This document shows, piece by piece, positions 1 through 8,770 of a DNA stretch of 64,000 nt. The notes under the pieces are model-generated. The model saw only the letters and a program-made list of their open reading frames with translations. It did not search any database and was not told the DNA's origin. Both the position numbers and the translations under genes were made by a program. This DNA comes from AP-15 sp963703745 (GTDB lineage Bacteria > Pseudomonadota > Alphaproteobacteria > ATCC43930 > CGMCC-115725), in contig CAVPFL010000002.1 in NCBI GenBank assembly GCA_963703745.1, forward strand, positions 434,001 through 498,000. Direction: 5' to 3'. Within the stretch, counting starts at the first letter, position 1. Every line of letters starts with the position of its first letter.

Positions 1-312
1 ATAGGGTATCCAATTAGGGTTGGTCTTCGAATAAGGATGCGATGCGGCCGTGGGATCCCAGTAAGGGTACGTGCTCCCCGGATACCACCCATAGTACGGG
101 TAGCTGTAAGCGTAGCTATAGCCGGGATAGTAGTTCGGATACCCGGTGTTATAGTTCCAATAGCTTGGGTAACCCCCATAATAATACGGAGTGCCATAAT
201 AGGAATATTGTGGGTTATAGAGTGGCGATCCGCCAAAATTGTCGTTCGCCATGGCGGTTCCGCTGGTCAGCAGCCCGAGCCCCAACACCGTCGCCGTGAC
301 TAAAGTCCGCAT
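1..312 (-). CDS. Tyr/Gly/Pro-rich secreted protein, C-terminus beyond window edge
   Basis: Reading the minus strand from an ATG at 312 gives 104 codons open to base 1, so the gene is truncated by the window. The first ~22 residues form a signal peptide (MRTLVTATVLGLGLLTSGTA, then MAND). The rest is extremely rich in Tyr, Gly, Pro, Ser and Trp, with short irregular runs such as YYYGGYPSYW and YPYYGWYPG. GGGAGG lies about 8 bases before the ATG. No catalytic motif is visible. Such low-complexity aromatic proteins are usually exported, surface or envelope-associated, but the function here is unknown. The overlapping plus-strand frames look like shadows of this repeat-rich gene. Confidence 0.72.
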   Translation of the reverse strand, partial: MRTLVTATVLGLGLLTSGTAMANDNFGGSPLYNPQYSYYGTPYYYGGYPSYWNYNTGYPNYYPGYSYAYSYPYYGWYPGSTYPYWDPTAASHPYSKTNPNWIPY

Positions 313-523
313 AGCAAGGACCTCCCGTTCGTGTGCAGATATCTGCTGCATAAACAGGTGCCAACACTGAATCGTTCTCAAAGAATGTGACGATGTCGAC
401 GTTACGTATGAAAGAAACTCGGGAGGTGACCCGTTTGTGACCTGTCATCGAGGGTCAGCAGCCTGGGATTCGCGGTGTCCAAAGAATTAAGTTCGGTTGC
501 TGATCAAAAATGGCTGGATAAGG

Positions 524-546
524 AAGCTCCCCTCAGAGGGGAGCTT
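524..546. other. Perfect 10-bp stem-loop in the 313-794 leader region
   Basis: AAGCTCCCCT and AGGGGAGCTT form a perfect 10-bp stem around a 3-base loop. There is no T-run after it, so it is not a typical intrinsic terminator. It sits about 250 bases before the hpnM-like gene, in a stretch (313-646) with no convincing gene. An RNA structure in the leader or a protein-binding dyad are both possible; the sequence does not decide between them. Confidence 0.45.
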
Positions 547-646
547 CACATGGAAGCGGCAACACGGAATTATCCGCTATCTTGCACCGGTGCGAGGTTG
601 CCATTGCCGAAGAACGTCCTACCTCTTTCAAAGGAGGCAATTCCTT

Positions 647-802
647 ATGGAGGCGATCGGGAACACTTCCTACGAGAAGTGTCAATCTCGTGGCATATGC
701 TACTACCCTGGAACTCGGCGAGCTTACAACCGGTTTTGTCACTGGTCAGGCGTTGGGGCCAAGTTACTGAGGAAGGAAAGGAGGAGGTCAAGCCATGCGT
801 AA
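647..802 (+). CDS. Possible small ORF (51 aa) before the hpnM-like gene
   Basis: The ATG at 647 is preceded by a strong AAAGGAGG ribosome-binding site at ideal spacing. The frame runs 51 codons to a TAA at 800-802 and overlaps the start of the hpnM-like gene at 795. The peptide is basic at its C-terminus and contains three Cys. A second open frame (582-770) crosses the same DNA. No family is recognised. The strong Shine-Dalgarno and the overlap suggest a translated leader or coupled small protein, but the composition is not clearly coding. Confidence 0.22.
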   Translation: MEAIGNTSYEKCQSRGICYYPGTRRAYNRFCHWSGVGAKLLRKERRRSSHA

Positions 803-1445
803 TATGATTCTATCTTCTCTGTCTTCTCGGCGGAGAGAGAAGATCGTAGGCCTGTCCCTCGCTCTTTCGCTGTTCGCCGCGAGTGCAGCAGCGCTTGCGG
901 TGAATCCACAAGATAACGTGCGCGGTTTTTACGACGCGCTCCTGACGACAATGAGGTACGGCCCAACTCTCGGCCAGAGCGGTCGTTATGCGAGGCTGGC
1001 TCCGGTTGTCGACCGGCTCTTCGACGTCCCCGCGATGACGCAACTGGCCGTAGGTCCGACTTGGGCAACGCTCTCTCCTGCTCAGCAGCAGCAACTGATC
1101 GATGCCTTCCGGCACTATATCGCCGCGACCTACGCCGATCGCTTTGACAGCTATTCGGGGCAGCAACTGCAGGTCACCGGCGAACGACCCTACAACGGGA
1201 ATGTTATTGTCCAGACAAAGATTGTCAAATCCGACGGCGACACGACCGACCTCGACTATCTGATGCGGTCCAATCAGGGTTCGTGGCAGATTTCCGACGT
1301 CTATCTCGACGGCACCATCAGCCAGGTGGCTATCCAGCGCTCGGAATTTCACTCGATCCTCCGGCGCGAGGGGGTCGACGGTCTGGTAGCGGCATTAAAC
1401 CGAAAAGTTGATTTGCTGGGCAAAGGCGTAGCCAAAGCGTCCTAA
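795..1445 (+). CDS. hpnM: HpnM/MlaC-family periplasmic lipid-binding protein
   Basis: A 216-aa protein with a basic N-terminus and a hydrophobic signal segment (about residues 20-36, LALSLFAASAAALA), followed by an MlaC/Ttg2D-type helical and beta domain. The C-terminal pattern (EGVDGLVAALNRKVDLL) resembles the HpnM branch linked to hopanoid synthesis. MlaC-type proteins carry phospholipids or related lipids across the periplasm between membrane complexes. No other hopanoid or mla genes are in view, so the HpnM label rests on sequence resemblance alone and general MlaC is the safer family. AGGAGG lies 9 bases before the ATG. The gene is convergent with the PBP gene downstream. Confidence 0.68.
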   Translation: MRNMILSSLSSRRREKIVGLSLALSLFAASAAALAVNPQDNVRGFYDALLTTMRYGPTLGQSGRYARLAPVVDRLFDVPAMTQLAVGPTWATLSPAQQQQLIDAFRHYIAATYADRFDSYSGQQLQVTGERPYNGNVIVQTKIVKSDGDTTDLDYLMRSNQGSWQISDVYLDGTISQVAIQRSEFHSILRREGVDGLVAALNRKVDLLGKGVAKAS

Positions 1446-1553
1446 ATTGCCCGAAAGGATCGATCGGCGCGGCGGAGCGAGGTTATCGCTTCGTCTTCGT
1501 GGCGCTAGGTCGGCCGGATCGTCGAACGCCACCACGCCTGGGCAGATTGCTCG

Positions 1554-4500
1554 CTAATGTGAGCTTCCTGCCACCCCTTCCGTCGTTGCCCTCGGCTCGA
1601 GTTGGCTAACGGCCTGTATCGGTGCGTCGGTCGCCGGCGATCTGAGAAGCGGCTCCAGCTGAGGCTCAATCGCCTTCAGCAGCTGGACGGCAATAGCGCT
1701 CGTGAAATGATAATTCCCGGCGATTGCGCCCGGGACATAGGCGGTGATCGTGCCAAAAAAGCGATCGCCGAGAAAGAATACGAAAGTCGCAGTTCGATCC
1801 ACCACCCGTTGTGAGACCAGGCTCCCACCCGCCCCGAAGCGGTCGAAACGGTTGTCGCCGGTGCCGGTCTTGCCGCCGACCGGCAGCAGGGTTCCGTCCG
1901 CGGCGCGGTAGGTGCCGCGCAGCCGCGTGGCCGTCCCTTCCGCGACGACGCCCAACAAGGCGCGGCGTACCGTCTCGGCCACCTCGGGAGCGAGAACCCG
2001 ATTTGGCTCGGGTTTAACCACCATATCGGTCTCGTAGGGAGTGCCGGAGGCGAATTCCAGCCGCCGGAGATCGACGGTCGGTAGCTGCACCCCGTCATTG
2101 AGAATAATCCCCATCAGATCGGCTAGCGCATCGGGTCGGTCGCCGGAGCTGCCGATCGCACTGCCCAAGGACGGCACGAGATGGCCGAACGGGTAGCCTT
2201 GCCGCTGCCAGTCTTGCAGGATCCGGTCAAACGCGTCCTCTTCCAGCAAAATCCGGATCCGGAGGTCCTGCTTGTGCGTGCTGTGGCTCTTGAAGAGCCA
2301 GCCATAAACCTCCTGGCGTACCTCCTCGCTCGCCTTTGTCACCTCGGCGCGCGACGCACCGGGATGATCTCGCAGATAGGTCACGAGCCACAGTTCGAGC
2401 GGATGGATGCCCGCGAGATAACCGCGGTCCTCGAGCGAAAACCGCTCGACATCGTATTCTCGATAGAGGTCCCAGAGATCGTCGTCGCTGACCGAGTCTC
2501 GCGGCAGGTATCGTGCAAGAAACGCACCTAGCGCTGCCCTGTCCGCGTCGGGACGGACCGAACGGTACACTACGGCAAGGCGCCGGGCGATTGGGTGCGT
2601 CCGATGAGCGAGCTGCGCTAAGGCCTGGTCGGGTGAGAGGCCGTGGTATTCGCGATAGAAGCGGTTGAGGTATTTGCGGCTGTCTTGGTCGATGAAACGC
2701 CGCAGGTAGGTCTCCCGGCCCGGATCCTCGCGATCGGCCGTCAACAATTTCTGGCCGTCATCCTGAGCGATGTAATACCGGACGATGTCGCGCATCACCC
2801 GAATAAAGACGTTGTTGATCGACTGGGCAAATGCCTCCTCTACGCTGGTGGAGGAGTTTTCCCATTTCTCAAAATTGGCGAAGGCGTGCATGCCGCCGCC
2901 GGTAAAGAATTCCTCCGGACTGCCCGAGTAATGGCGTTGCATGGCCGCGTCGAGCATCGACTGCAAGCCACGGTTCTTCGTCCCCGCGAGGTAATCGGCC
3001 GCCCATTTCGTCAGCGGGTCCTGGGCCGCGGCCGCAGTCGCGTGGAGCTCGCGGGACGGCAGTTGCCCCAATCGGCGATCCAGTTCTTCGACGATGTCGA
3101 GATAGGTGATCAGAGTGCGCAATTTGGCCGTCGAGCCGAGCTGCAGTTTTGCTCCGGAGTTGATGTCGAGCGGTTCGTTCAGACTGTCCGCGTGTACCCT
3201 CAGATAATTGCGGTCCGCCCCGCGCTCATAGAGGACGACGCTCCAAGTCAGGCGAGCCGGATTTTCGCTGCCGAGCAGGTCGTGTCCGACCAGCCCCAGC
3301 GATTTGACCTCGGCGGGATTGCCGAGCCTGGTCAGAACATCGGTAATCCGCTTTTGGGCTGGCGTGTCCACCGTCGCATAGGCGGTCAGATCGAGCCGGT
3401 CGAGGGCGTAAAGGTCCGGCAGGTGGAGCAGCGATACGAGCTTGTCTCGGATTCGATCGGTCGCCTTGTTGCCAAGGAAGGACATCGCCGGCGGCGGCGG
3501 AATGTCCGCCCGGAAATGCAGCTCGGCGTGGAGCGCGGCGTCGCGCAGTTCCGGATCGATGATTCCGGAAGCGGACAGCAGCCAGAGGTAATGGTCGGTC
3601 AGCGCTGCGAGAGCGGCGTGGTGTTCGACTAGATAGTAGATGGGGCGGCGGCCGGAGAGCAGCAGGCTGAGAACCTGCCGGTAAACTTCGCCCTTGTGGG
3701 CCAGCTGGAACTTTGTCGTGGCCGGCGCGGTCAACTCTCGGTCGGCTTCGGCCAAATCCGTGCCGTACCAAAGCCACAAGGCCTCGGGGAGGCCGATAAT
3801 TTCCCCATAGCCGGGCCGCGAGGCGAATGGCTCCGAGTTAAGATAGGTGGTAACGATCCGATTGCGGGCGGCCGTCGTGATCGGGCCGTCCCGATAGGCG
3901 CGCGCCGACGCGGTGACCATTTGACGCAGCTTCTCGCCCACACCCGGCGTTCGGCCGCCCGGTGAGTGGCGGAACTTCTCGGTCTGGGTGGCGAGCGTGC
4001 TGGCCCCGCCCTCCCTGAAGCGTCGATCGAACAAACCGGCGACCCGCCCGCCCGCGGCAAGCACGAACCGGCTCCATTCGACGGCCGGGTTGCGCCGCGG
4101 GTCTTGCGGGTCAAGCAGGTCGTGATCCTCGACGTACAGCAAGCTGCCGACGACGACCGGCGGGATCGAGCTGAAGTCCGTGTAGGTCCGCTTCGGATAG
4201 CTCGCCTGGTAAAGGGGGTTTCCGTCGCGGTCGAACAGCCTCAGACCAGCGCGCGCCTTTTCGCCGTAGATCGCATACCCTCCCTGGTCGACAAACCAGT
4301 CGAGCGAATGAGACCATTCCGCCTGGCGCTCGAGGGCGAAATGGTGGCCACTCAACGAGTTGATAAAAACGGGCAGCTCGGCATAGCCGAGCCGCTCGTC
4401 ATAGGGTCCCGCTTTTGGGAACCGGATAGTGCGGCTCGGCCCCGACCGGACCGTAAAACTCATGTTCCGAGTGAGGTTCGAAAAAATGCGGGACTGCAGA

Positions 4501-4673
4501 TACGAAGTACGCGCCTCCGCGGCGAGACCCCAGCACAGTAGCGTCACTGCCGCCAGCGCCGCGGCCCAACCAAACACTCGTACGACGAGCCGAAAAACGC
4601 GGCCCCGCGGACGCGGATCGGACCCCCGCCGCCATTTGCCTTGCAGCAAACGTCCGGACACCGCATCGACCAT
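1554..4673 (-). CDS. Class A penicillin-binding protein (GT51 + transpeptidase)
   Basis: Bifunctional peptidoglycan synthase of 1039 aa, with a cytoplasmic basic tail, a membrane anchor at about residues 27-50 and periplasmic catalytic domains. The GT51 glycosyltransferase part shows a degenerate EDHD box (about 182) and GGASTLATQ (about 222). The transpeptidase shows all three motifs: STAK (about 514-517), SIN within FAQSINNVF, and KTG within GGKTGTGDN. It is longer than ordinary PBP1 proteins, with an insert of several hundred residues between the STAK and KTG boxes. I chose the ATG at 4673, preceded by GAGGGA, over a TTG at 4748. It lies 257 bases downstream of the zorB-like gene on the same strand, suggesting a joint role at the cell wall. 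GT51 activity is uncertain because that motif is altered. Confidence 0.88.
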   Translation of the reverse strand: MVDAVSGRLLQGKWRRGSDPRPRGRVFRLVVRVFGWAAALAAVTLLCWGLAAEARTSYLQSRIFSNLTRNMSFTVRSGPSRTIRFPKAGPYDERLGYAELPVFINSLSGHHFALERQAEWSHSLDWFVDQGGYAIYGEKARAGLRLFDRDGNPLYQASYPKRTYTDFSSIPPVVVGSLLYVEDHDLLDPQDPRRNPAVEWSRFVLAAGGRVAGLFDRRFREGGASTLATQTEKFRHSPGGRTPGVGEKLRQMVTASARAYRDGPITTAARNRIVTTYLNSEPFASRPGYGEIIGLPEALWLWYGTDLAEADRELTAPATTKFQLAHKGEVYRQVLSLLLSGRRPIYYLVEHHAALAALTDHYLWLLSASGIIDPELRDAALHAELHFRADIPPPPAMSFLGNKATDRIRDKLVSLLHLPDLYALDRLDLTAYATVDTPAQKRITDVLTRLGNPAEVKSLGLVGHDLLGSENPARLTWSVVLYERGADRNYLRVHADSLNEPLDINSGAKLQLGSTAKLRTLITYLDIVEELDRRLGQLPSRELHATAAAAQDPLTKWAADYLAGTKNRGLQSMLDAAMQRHYSGSPEEFFTGGGMHAFANFEKWENSSTSVEEAFAQSINNVFIRVMRDIVRYYIAQDDGQKLLTADREDPGRETYLRRFIDQDSRKYLNRFYREYHGLSPDQALAQLAHRTHPIARRLAVVYRSVRPDADRAALGAFLARYLPRDSVSDDDLWDLYREYDVERFSLEDRGYLAGIHPLELWLVTYLRDHPGASRAEVTKASEEVRQEVYGWLFKSHSTHKQDLRIRILLEEDAFDRILQDWQRQGYPFGHLVPSLGSAIGSSGDRPDALADLMGIILNDGVQLPTVDLRRLEFASGTPYETDMVVKPEPNRVLAPEVAETVRRALLGVVAEGTATRLRGTYRAADGTLLPVGGKTGTGDNRFDRFGAGGSLVSQRVVDRTATFVFFLGDRFFGTITAYVPGAIAGNYHFTSAIAVQLLKAIEPQLEPLLRSPATDAPIQAVSQLEPRATTEGVAGSSH

Positions 4674-4838
4674 GAAGTTCCCTCGTGCATCGCGCTCGGC
4701 CGGAGCACAAACGCTGCAGGCTCCCCGAACGATCCGTTCGTGGGCCAATCGCGTTTGGTGTTCGAGACGTATCGAGCCTCCGACGCGCGCGGGAGCCGAA
4801 CGCGGCTTAAACGAGAGGTCAGCGACCGAACTGAGCGA

Positions 4839-4934
4839 TCACATGGATCTTGCTTTCGCCATGAGCTGGCCAGGCAGGCGTCCTGGAAGATCTTGCTGTC
4901 GATTTGCCACTTCCTTGCCTTCCCGGACAGTCAT
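4839..4934 (-). CDS. Possible 31-aa ORF overlapping the zorB-like stop
   Basis: An ATG overlaps the zorB-like TGA in an ATGA arrangement typical of translational coupling. The frame runs 31 codons (begins MTVREGKEVANRQQ, ends KARSM). No family is recognised. It could be a coupled micro-protein, the decayed start of a lost gene, or chance. Confidence 0.2.
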   Translation of the reverse strand: MTVREGKEVANRQQDLPGRLPGQLMAKARSM

Positions 4935-5779
4935 TTCTCGCTCTCGTTGAGAGCCGCCTCGAGCTGGCTGCGCAACCGTTCCAGCTCAGCGGTGCGGGCC
5001 AGCAAAAAACGCAGATCGATACGCCGGTTAAGGCCGTAGTCGGCCTCGGCGCTGCCTTGCGCTTGCGGCAGCGGCCGTCGATCACCGAAGCCCGAAACTC
5101 CGAGCAGCGGATAGCTCCCATCGGCGTTCCGCAGCGCGTCGAGGCTCGGCTGCGCGCGTCGAAGCTCGGCGAAGACCGCCAAGGCCCTTTCGGTAGAAAG
5201 CTGGTCATTATCGCGAAAGCCGGTTCCGGCTGCGCCGATCGGCCGGCGGTCTGTATGGCCTTCGATCAGAACCGTTTCCAGAACGGGTAAATTGGGGGGG
5301 TCGCACCGAGTTCGATCGGTGATCGGAGTAAAGCAGGGCAGTATCCGCGCCAAAGCAGTCGCCAGGATGCCGACGCTGTCGCGCTGCCTTGGTCCGAGCG
5401 TGGCACTGAGTGTCTCGAAGAGAAGATCGCCCGGCAGATGCAAAATTCCAGCTTGGCGATCCACCCATACCTCGATGCCCCGCTGGGACAGAATTGTCTG
5501 CAACGTCGTCAGCAGGCGGTCGCGCGCGTTGGTGCTTGCCTCGATGTCTTGTTGCAACTGAACGGCGGCCTGTTCCAACAGGTCACGCACCCGATCTGCT
5601 CGCGCCTTTTCGCTATCGAACCTTGCGCGGCCGACCTCCAGGTCGTGCTCCGCGACCCGGTAATTCAGCGCAAACACGGTTAGCATCAGCAGAAATACGA
5701 ATAGGATGCCAACCATCAGGTCGCTGACCGAGGCGAAGTAACCCTCAGCGCCTCCCTCTTCGTGGTCGCGGAGCGCCAT
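4931..5779 (-). CDS. ZorB-like stator subunit, MotB/OmpA domain
   Basis: A 282-aa protein with a short cytoplasmic tail, one membrane helix (about 18-38) carrying the MotB/ZorB-type acidic residue Asp20 in SVSDLMVGILFVF, a coiled-coil stretch (about 45-90) and an OmpA-type peptidoglycan-binding domain (about 165-260). The OmpA part has EGHTD (173-177), LSTERA and NRRIDLRF (251-258). In this superfamily the Asp carries the ion that drives the motor, and the OmpA domain anchors to the wall. It starts 29 bases after the zorA-like gene on the same strand, so the two should form one complex. No zorC, zorD or zorE lies nearby; the next same-strand gene is a class A PBP. MotB or TolR/Pal relatives are alternatives, but SD-L-M in the helix and the partner's long tail favour ZorB. 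Confidence 0.78.
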   Translation of the reverse strand: MALRDHEEGGAEGYFASVSDLMVGILFVFLLMLTVFALNYRVAEHDLEVGRARFDSEKARADRVRDLLEQAAVQLQQDIEASTNARDRLLTTLQTILSQRGIEVWVDRQAGILHLPGDLLFETLSATLGPRQRDSVGILATALARILPCFTPITDRTRCDPPNLPVLETVLIEGHTDRRPIGAAGTGFRDNDQLSTERALAVFAELRRAQPSLDALRNADGSYPLLGVSGFGDRRPLPQAQGSAEADYGLNRRIDLRFLLARTAELERLRSQLEAALNESEK

Positions 5780-5808
5780 GCTCGTCGCTCACCCGCGCGT
5801 CAACTCGC

Positions 5809-7704
5809 TCACGAATTCCTGGATCGTGTGCCGGAATTCGTCGAGTGCCGAACCGGGGCCGGCAGCGTGTCCGCGAGACTACGGTCCACCCCCTCGAGAC
5901 GCTGTGCCGCGGCGATCTCTTGCGACACCCGAGCCGCGCCAGGCTGTGCCGCCTCGAACCTCTGTGCGGCATCGCGCATCTGTTCGACCGCCGCGCCGAC
6001 ACTGGTCGCAACAATGCGCAACGACCCCGTCGCCGCTTGCGCTAGCTCGGCGGTGCGGCGCAGATCCGTAGCACCGGCCGCGAGTGGCACCACCAATTCC
6101 CGCGTCACGCGATCGAGCTCATCGATCCGTCCGGCGACCGCCTCGGCCGTCCCCGTCAGTGCGGTGGCTCGGTGCGCCAGGGCCTGACCGGTGCTCTCCA
6201 GCATCTCGCGAATGCCGGACCCTGCCGCTGCCAATTCTTCGGCAGCTTCGCCAGCACCGCGCGCGAGCGCCTCGCCGGTGCCGGAAGCGGCGTGGGCGAA
6301 CGTTTCGGTCATGCGCTTAGCCGCCGCTTCAAATCCGGCAGCTGCACCCTCGATGCGGGAGGCAAGAGATTGCGCCGCGTCGGCGCCCGCTTCGCGGGTC
6401 TGCGTCGTGACGCTGCGCAGGGTTTCCATCAGCCCGCCCATTCGGACGGTGATCCGGGTCAGCGCCGCCTCGGCGCCCTCACCCATTCCCGCGGCCATCG
6501 CTTCGGCGGATTGCGCCATGCGCGCCGAGGCTTGGCCGAGCCCGTTCTGCAAATCTTCGAGCAGTGTTCCGAGCGCCGCCAAACTCTCGGTAACCCCGGC
6601 GAGATGATCGCGCGTTCCGCCCGAAAGGCCGTCGATAAAGGTCTTCAGCATCTGCTGCATGGCATCTTGGTTTTGCGTGCTCACGCGATCGGTGATGGTT
6701 TGCATCGCCTTGGACCAAGGTCCGAGATGTTCGTCGAGATGCTTTTCGAAGGCGCTGTCGAATTTTTCGCCCACACTCGCGGCGAGCTCTGTGCCGAACG
6801 TTTTCAGGCTCGCCCATTGCGCGCGCAGCGCTTCGTTGGCCTCATGTTGAAGAAAGGCCGCCGTAGCCATCGGTATCTGCCGGTCGAGCGCCGCGGTGAA
6901 ACTATCGAGCGCTCGCTCAACCAAACGAAGCCGATGGTTGCGGAAGCCGGTGTAGGCGATCGAAAGCAGTAAGCCGGCCAGCGAGGTGATGAATTTGAAG
7001 CTCGCCGCATCGAGCAGCTGGTGCAGACCCTGCCGGCTTTGCGCCGGGTCGCCGCTAGCAACGACGCCGCCCGCAGCGGAAAGCGCCACAGCCAACCCTA
7101 AGAACGTGAATAGCAACCCGGCGCCGACCAACATTCCCGGCATCGCCGCCTGATACCGAGGCTTTAGATCGCTGGCGCGTAGCAGCCCGAGGTCGAATAC
7201 GTGATCCGGACGCAACGTGCTGCGAATGGGATATGAGGTAGTTTGGTCGCCGAGAACGATCAGCGCGTTGTAATAAGCCGACCACCTCCCGGCGAGGAAC
7301 GGCAGCGCGGCTAGTTGCTCGGCTGCCGCTCCAAGACTCGGGAGAAACTCCGACTTTTCGACAATTGCGAAAGCCGCGCTCAGCGTAGAAATCAGGCTTT
7401 CCGTCCGCCCATATAATCGGGTTGCCGACCACCCGGCCCACACGACGAGGAGCCCGACGACCACGAAGATCGCGGCTGGGCCTGCGAGAGACTGGGCGAG
7501 AGGCGGCAATACGGGCTCCGGTGGCGGACTTATCGGGAGCCGTACCCAGAATTCGTGAAGATAGCGTAACTCCGGCAGCAGAAAACGGGCGAAGCGGCGC
7601 GGCGCCGCGTCAGCCGACCAATTTTGCGGACCAGGTAGAACGACGAGTGGTCCGTTCAGCGCTCGCGCTACCCGATCCTGGAATCCATCGCGCCCCTGAG
7701 CCAT
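5809..7704 (-). CDS. ZorA-like stator subunit with long coiled-coil tail
   Basis: A 631-aa MotA/ExbB-superfamily membrane protein. Hydrophobic helices lie at about 73-93, 188-212 and 235-253; the last two (MLVGAGLLFTFLGLAVALSA and FITSLAGLLLSIAYTGF) match the MotA/TolQ/ExbB core. Residues ~260 to ~600 form a long Ala/Glu/Thr-rich helical tail with heptad-like spacing, as in ZorA proteins, whose tail extends into the cytoplasm. Together with the adjacent OmpA-domain protein it should form an ion-driven rotary stator. In Zorya phage defence the ZorAB motor recruits ZorC/D or ZorE effectors, none of which is present here. The start is the ATG at 7704, preceded by GAGGGG. Confidence 0.78.
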   Translation of the reverse strand: MAQGRDGFQDRVARALNGPLVVLPGPQNWSADAAPRRFARFLLPELRYLHEFWVRLPISPPPEPVLPPLAQSLAGPAAIFVVVGLLVVWAGWSATRLYGRTESLISTLSAAFAIVEKSEFLPSLGAAAEQLAALPFLAGRWSAYYNALIVLGDQTTSYPIRSTLRPDHVFDLGLLRASDLKPRYQAAMPGMLVGAGLLFTFLGLAVALSAAGGVVASGDPAQSRQGLHQLLDAASFKFITSLAGLLLSIAYTGFRNHRLRLVERALDSFTAALDRQIPMATAAFLQHEANEALRAQWASLKTFGTELAASVGEKFDSAFEKHLDEHLGPWSKAMQTITDRVSTQNQDAMQQMLKTFIDGLSGGTRDHLAGVTESLAALGTLLEDLQNGLGQASARMAQSAEAMAAGMGEGAEAALTRITVRMGGLMETLRSVTTQTREAGADAAQSLASRIEGAAAGFEAAAKRMTETFAHAASGTGEALARGAGEAAEELAAAGSGIREMLESTGQALAHRATALTGTAEAVAGRIDELDRVTRELVVPLAAGATDLRRTAELAQAATGSLRIVATSVGAAVEQMRDAAQRFEAAQPGAARVSQEIAAAQRLEGVDRSLADTLPAPVRHSTNSGTRSRNS

Positions 7705-7803
7705 AACCCCTCGTCAATCTGCCATCCTGGCCGCCTGACCGATCCGGCCAAGCCGGAGAGCACGGCGACCACGCCGCAGTTACACCACGGGAGCGAACAC
7801 GTC

Positions 7804-8190
7804 ATGTTTAGATCCCCCCAGATCAACATCTACTCTCGCGATCTCGGGAAGGCGCAATCGTTCTACGAGTCACTGGGATTCAAGGAGACCTTTCGCACGC
7901 CGCCGACGGGCAACCCGAGCCACGTGGAACTTCAGCTTGATGGATTCAAACTGGGAATCGCAACCATTGAGGCAGCGCAGCAGCATCACGGCCTGGCGAC
8001 TGGCGGCGAAGGCCGTTGGATTGAAATTGTCCTGTGGACAGACGACACCGATGCGGTCATCGAGCGGCTGAGAGCCGCCGGAGCGTCAGTCCTATCGTCG
8101 CCGCACGACTGGCTGGATGGGCGATTGCGCCTGGGTTGGATCGCCGACCCAGACGGAAATCCGATCCAGATTGTGCAGCGCAAGTTATAA
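7804..8190 (+). CDS. VOC (glyoxalase/bleomycin-resistance fold) protein
   Basis: A 128-aa single-domain vicinal-oxygen-chelate protein. The N-terminal half has the typical SRDLGKAQSFYESLGF segment, the middle has the HVELQLDGFKLGI strand, and the C-terminus has the family ending DPDGNPIQIVQRKL. Metal ligands would be His, Glu and similar residues on the paired beta-alpha-beta-beta-beta units. The substrate cannot be told; members include glyoxalases, ring-cleavage dioxygenases and drug-binding proteins. It is transcribed away from the zorA-like gene and stands alone. Confidence 0.8.
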   Translation: MFRSPQINIYSRDLGKAQSFYESLGFKETFRTPPTGNPSHVELQLDGFKLGIATIEAAQQHHGLATGGEGRWIEIVLWTDDTDAVIERLRAAGASVLSSPHDWLDGRLRLGWIADPDGNPIQIVQRKL

Positions 8191-8770
8191 CCAGCGGCGA
8201 CACATCAGCTGCGGATCGGTGCCGGCGCGCGCCGTGCAGGAGCCGAGACCTTTATATCGAAACGGCCATCGGAACTGCGTCCCGGCCGTTCCGACAGGTG
8301 ATGTGGGGCTCGCTCGGGGAGGTCGTGCGCGGCCTACCTCATGCTTTTGAGGGATTGATGGAGCGAGCGTCGGTCGGGCCGCGTGGCACCGATTGGTTTA
8401 TAGATATGCTCCGTCGGGCGGGCGCGAGTATCGATCGACGGTGTGGCGGACCCGATTGAGATCGGTGGCATATCGCCGCGCGGAAGACTGTCTGCCGAAT
8501 GGCGAGTATTTGCTCCGTCGCGACCGAGCCCAGCTTTCGGCTCGGCGGCCGAGTACGGCCCTCGACACTCCACCCACTAAGGAGTCGTGCATGCCCGCGA
8601 TCACTTAACCGAAGGACCGAGGTCGACGGCCTCAAAGCGCACTGCGCGGAGATCGCGGGCGCCATTCGGGACTTTCTCGCTCGGACGCCCGGCCTCTCAT
8701 CCGGCAACGCGTAACAAGCCCAGTACCTAAGGCTGTGCCAGCAGTACAAAACCAATCCGGAGGATTAGTC
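8191..8770. other. Gene-free stretch of about 580 bases
   Basis: Several short frames cross this region but none has a recognisable domain or a consistent start. One plus-strand frame (about 8290-8459) reads as a possible protein tail, which could be a decayed gene. The last bases hold the GGAGGATTA ribosome-binding site of the next, frameshifted gene. Confidence 0.5.

Noticed and set aside
2643..3632. Long plus-strand ORF (329 aa) opposite the PBP gene
   Set aside because: Antisense shadow of a gene with clear PBP motifs; no family match or ribosome-binding site.
1554..7704. Complete Zorya defence system
   Set aside because: ZorC, ZorD and ZorE are absent on both sides; only the motor pair is present.
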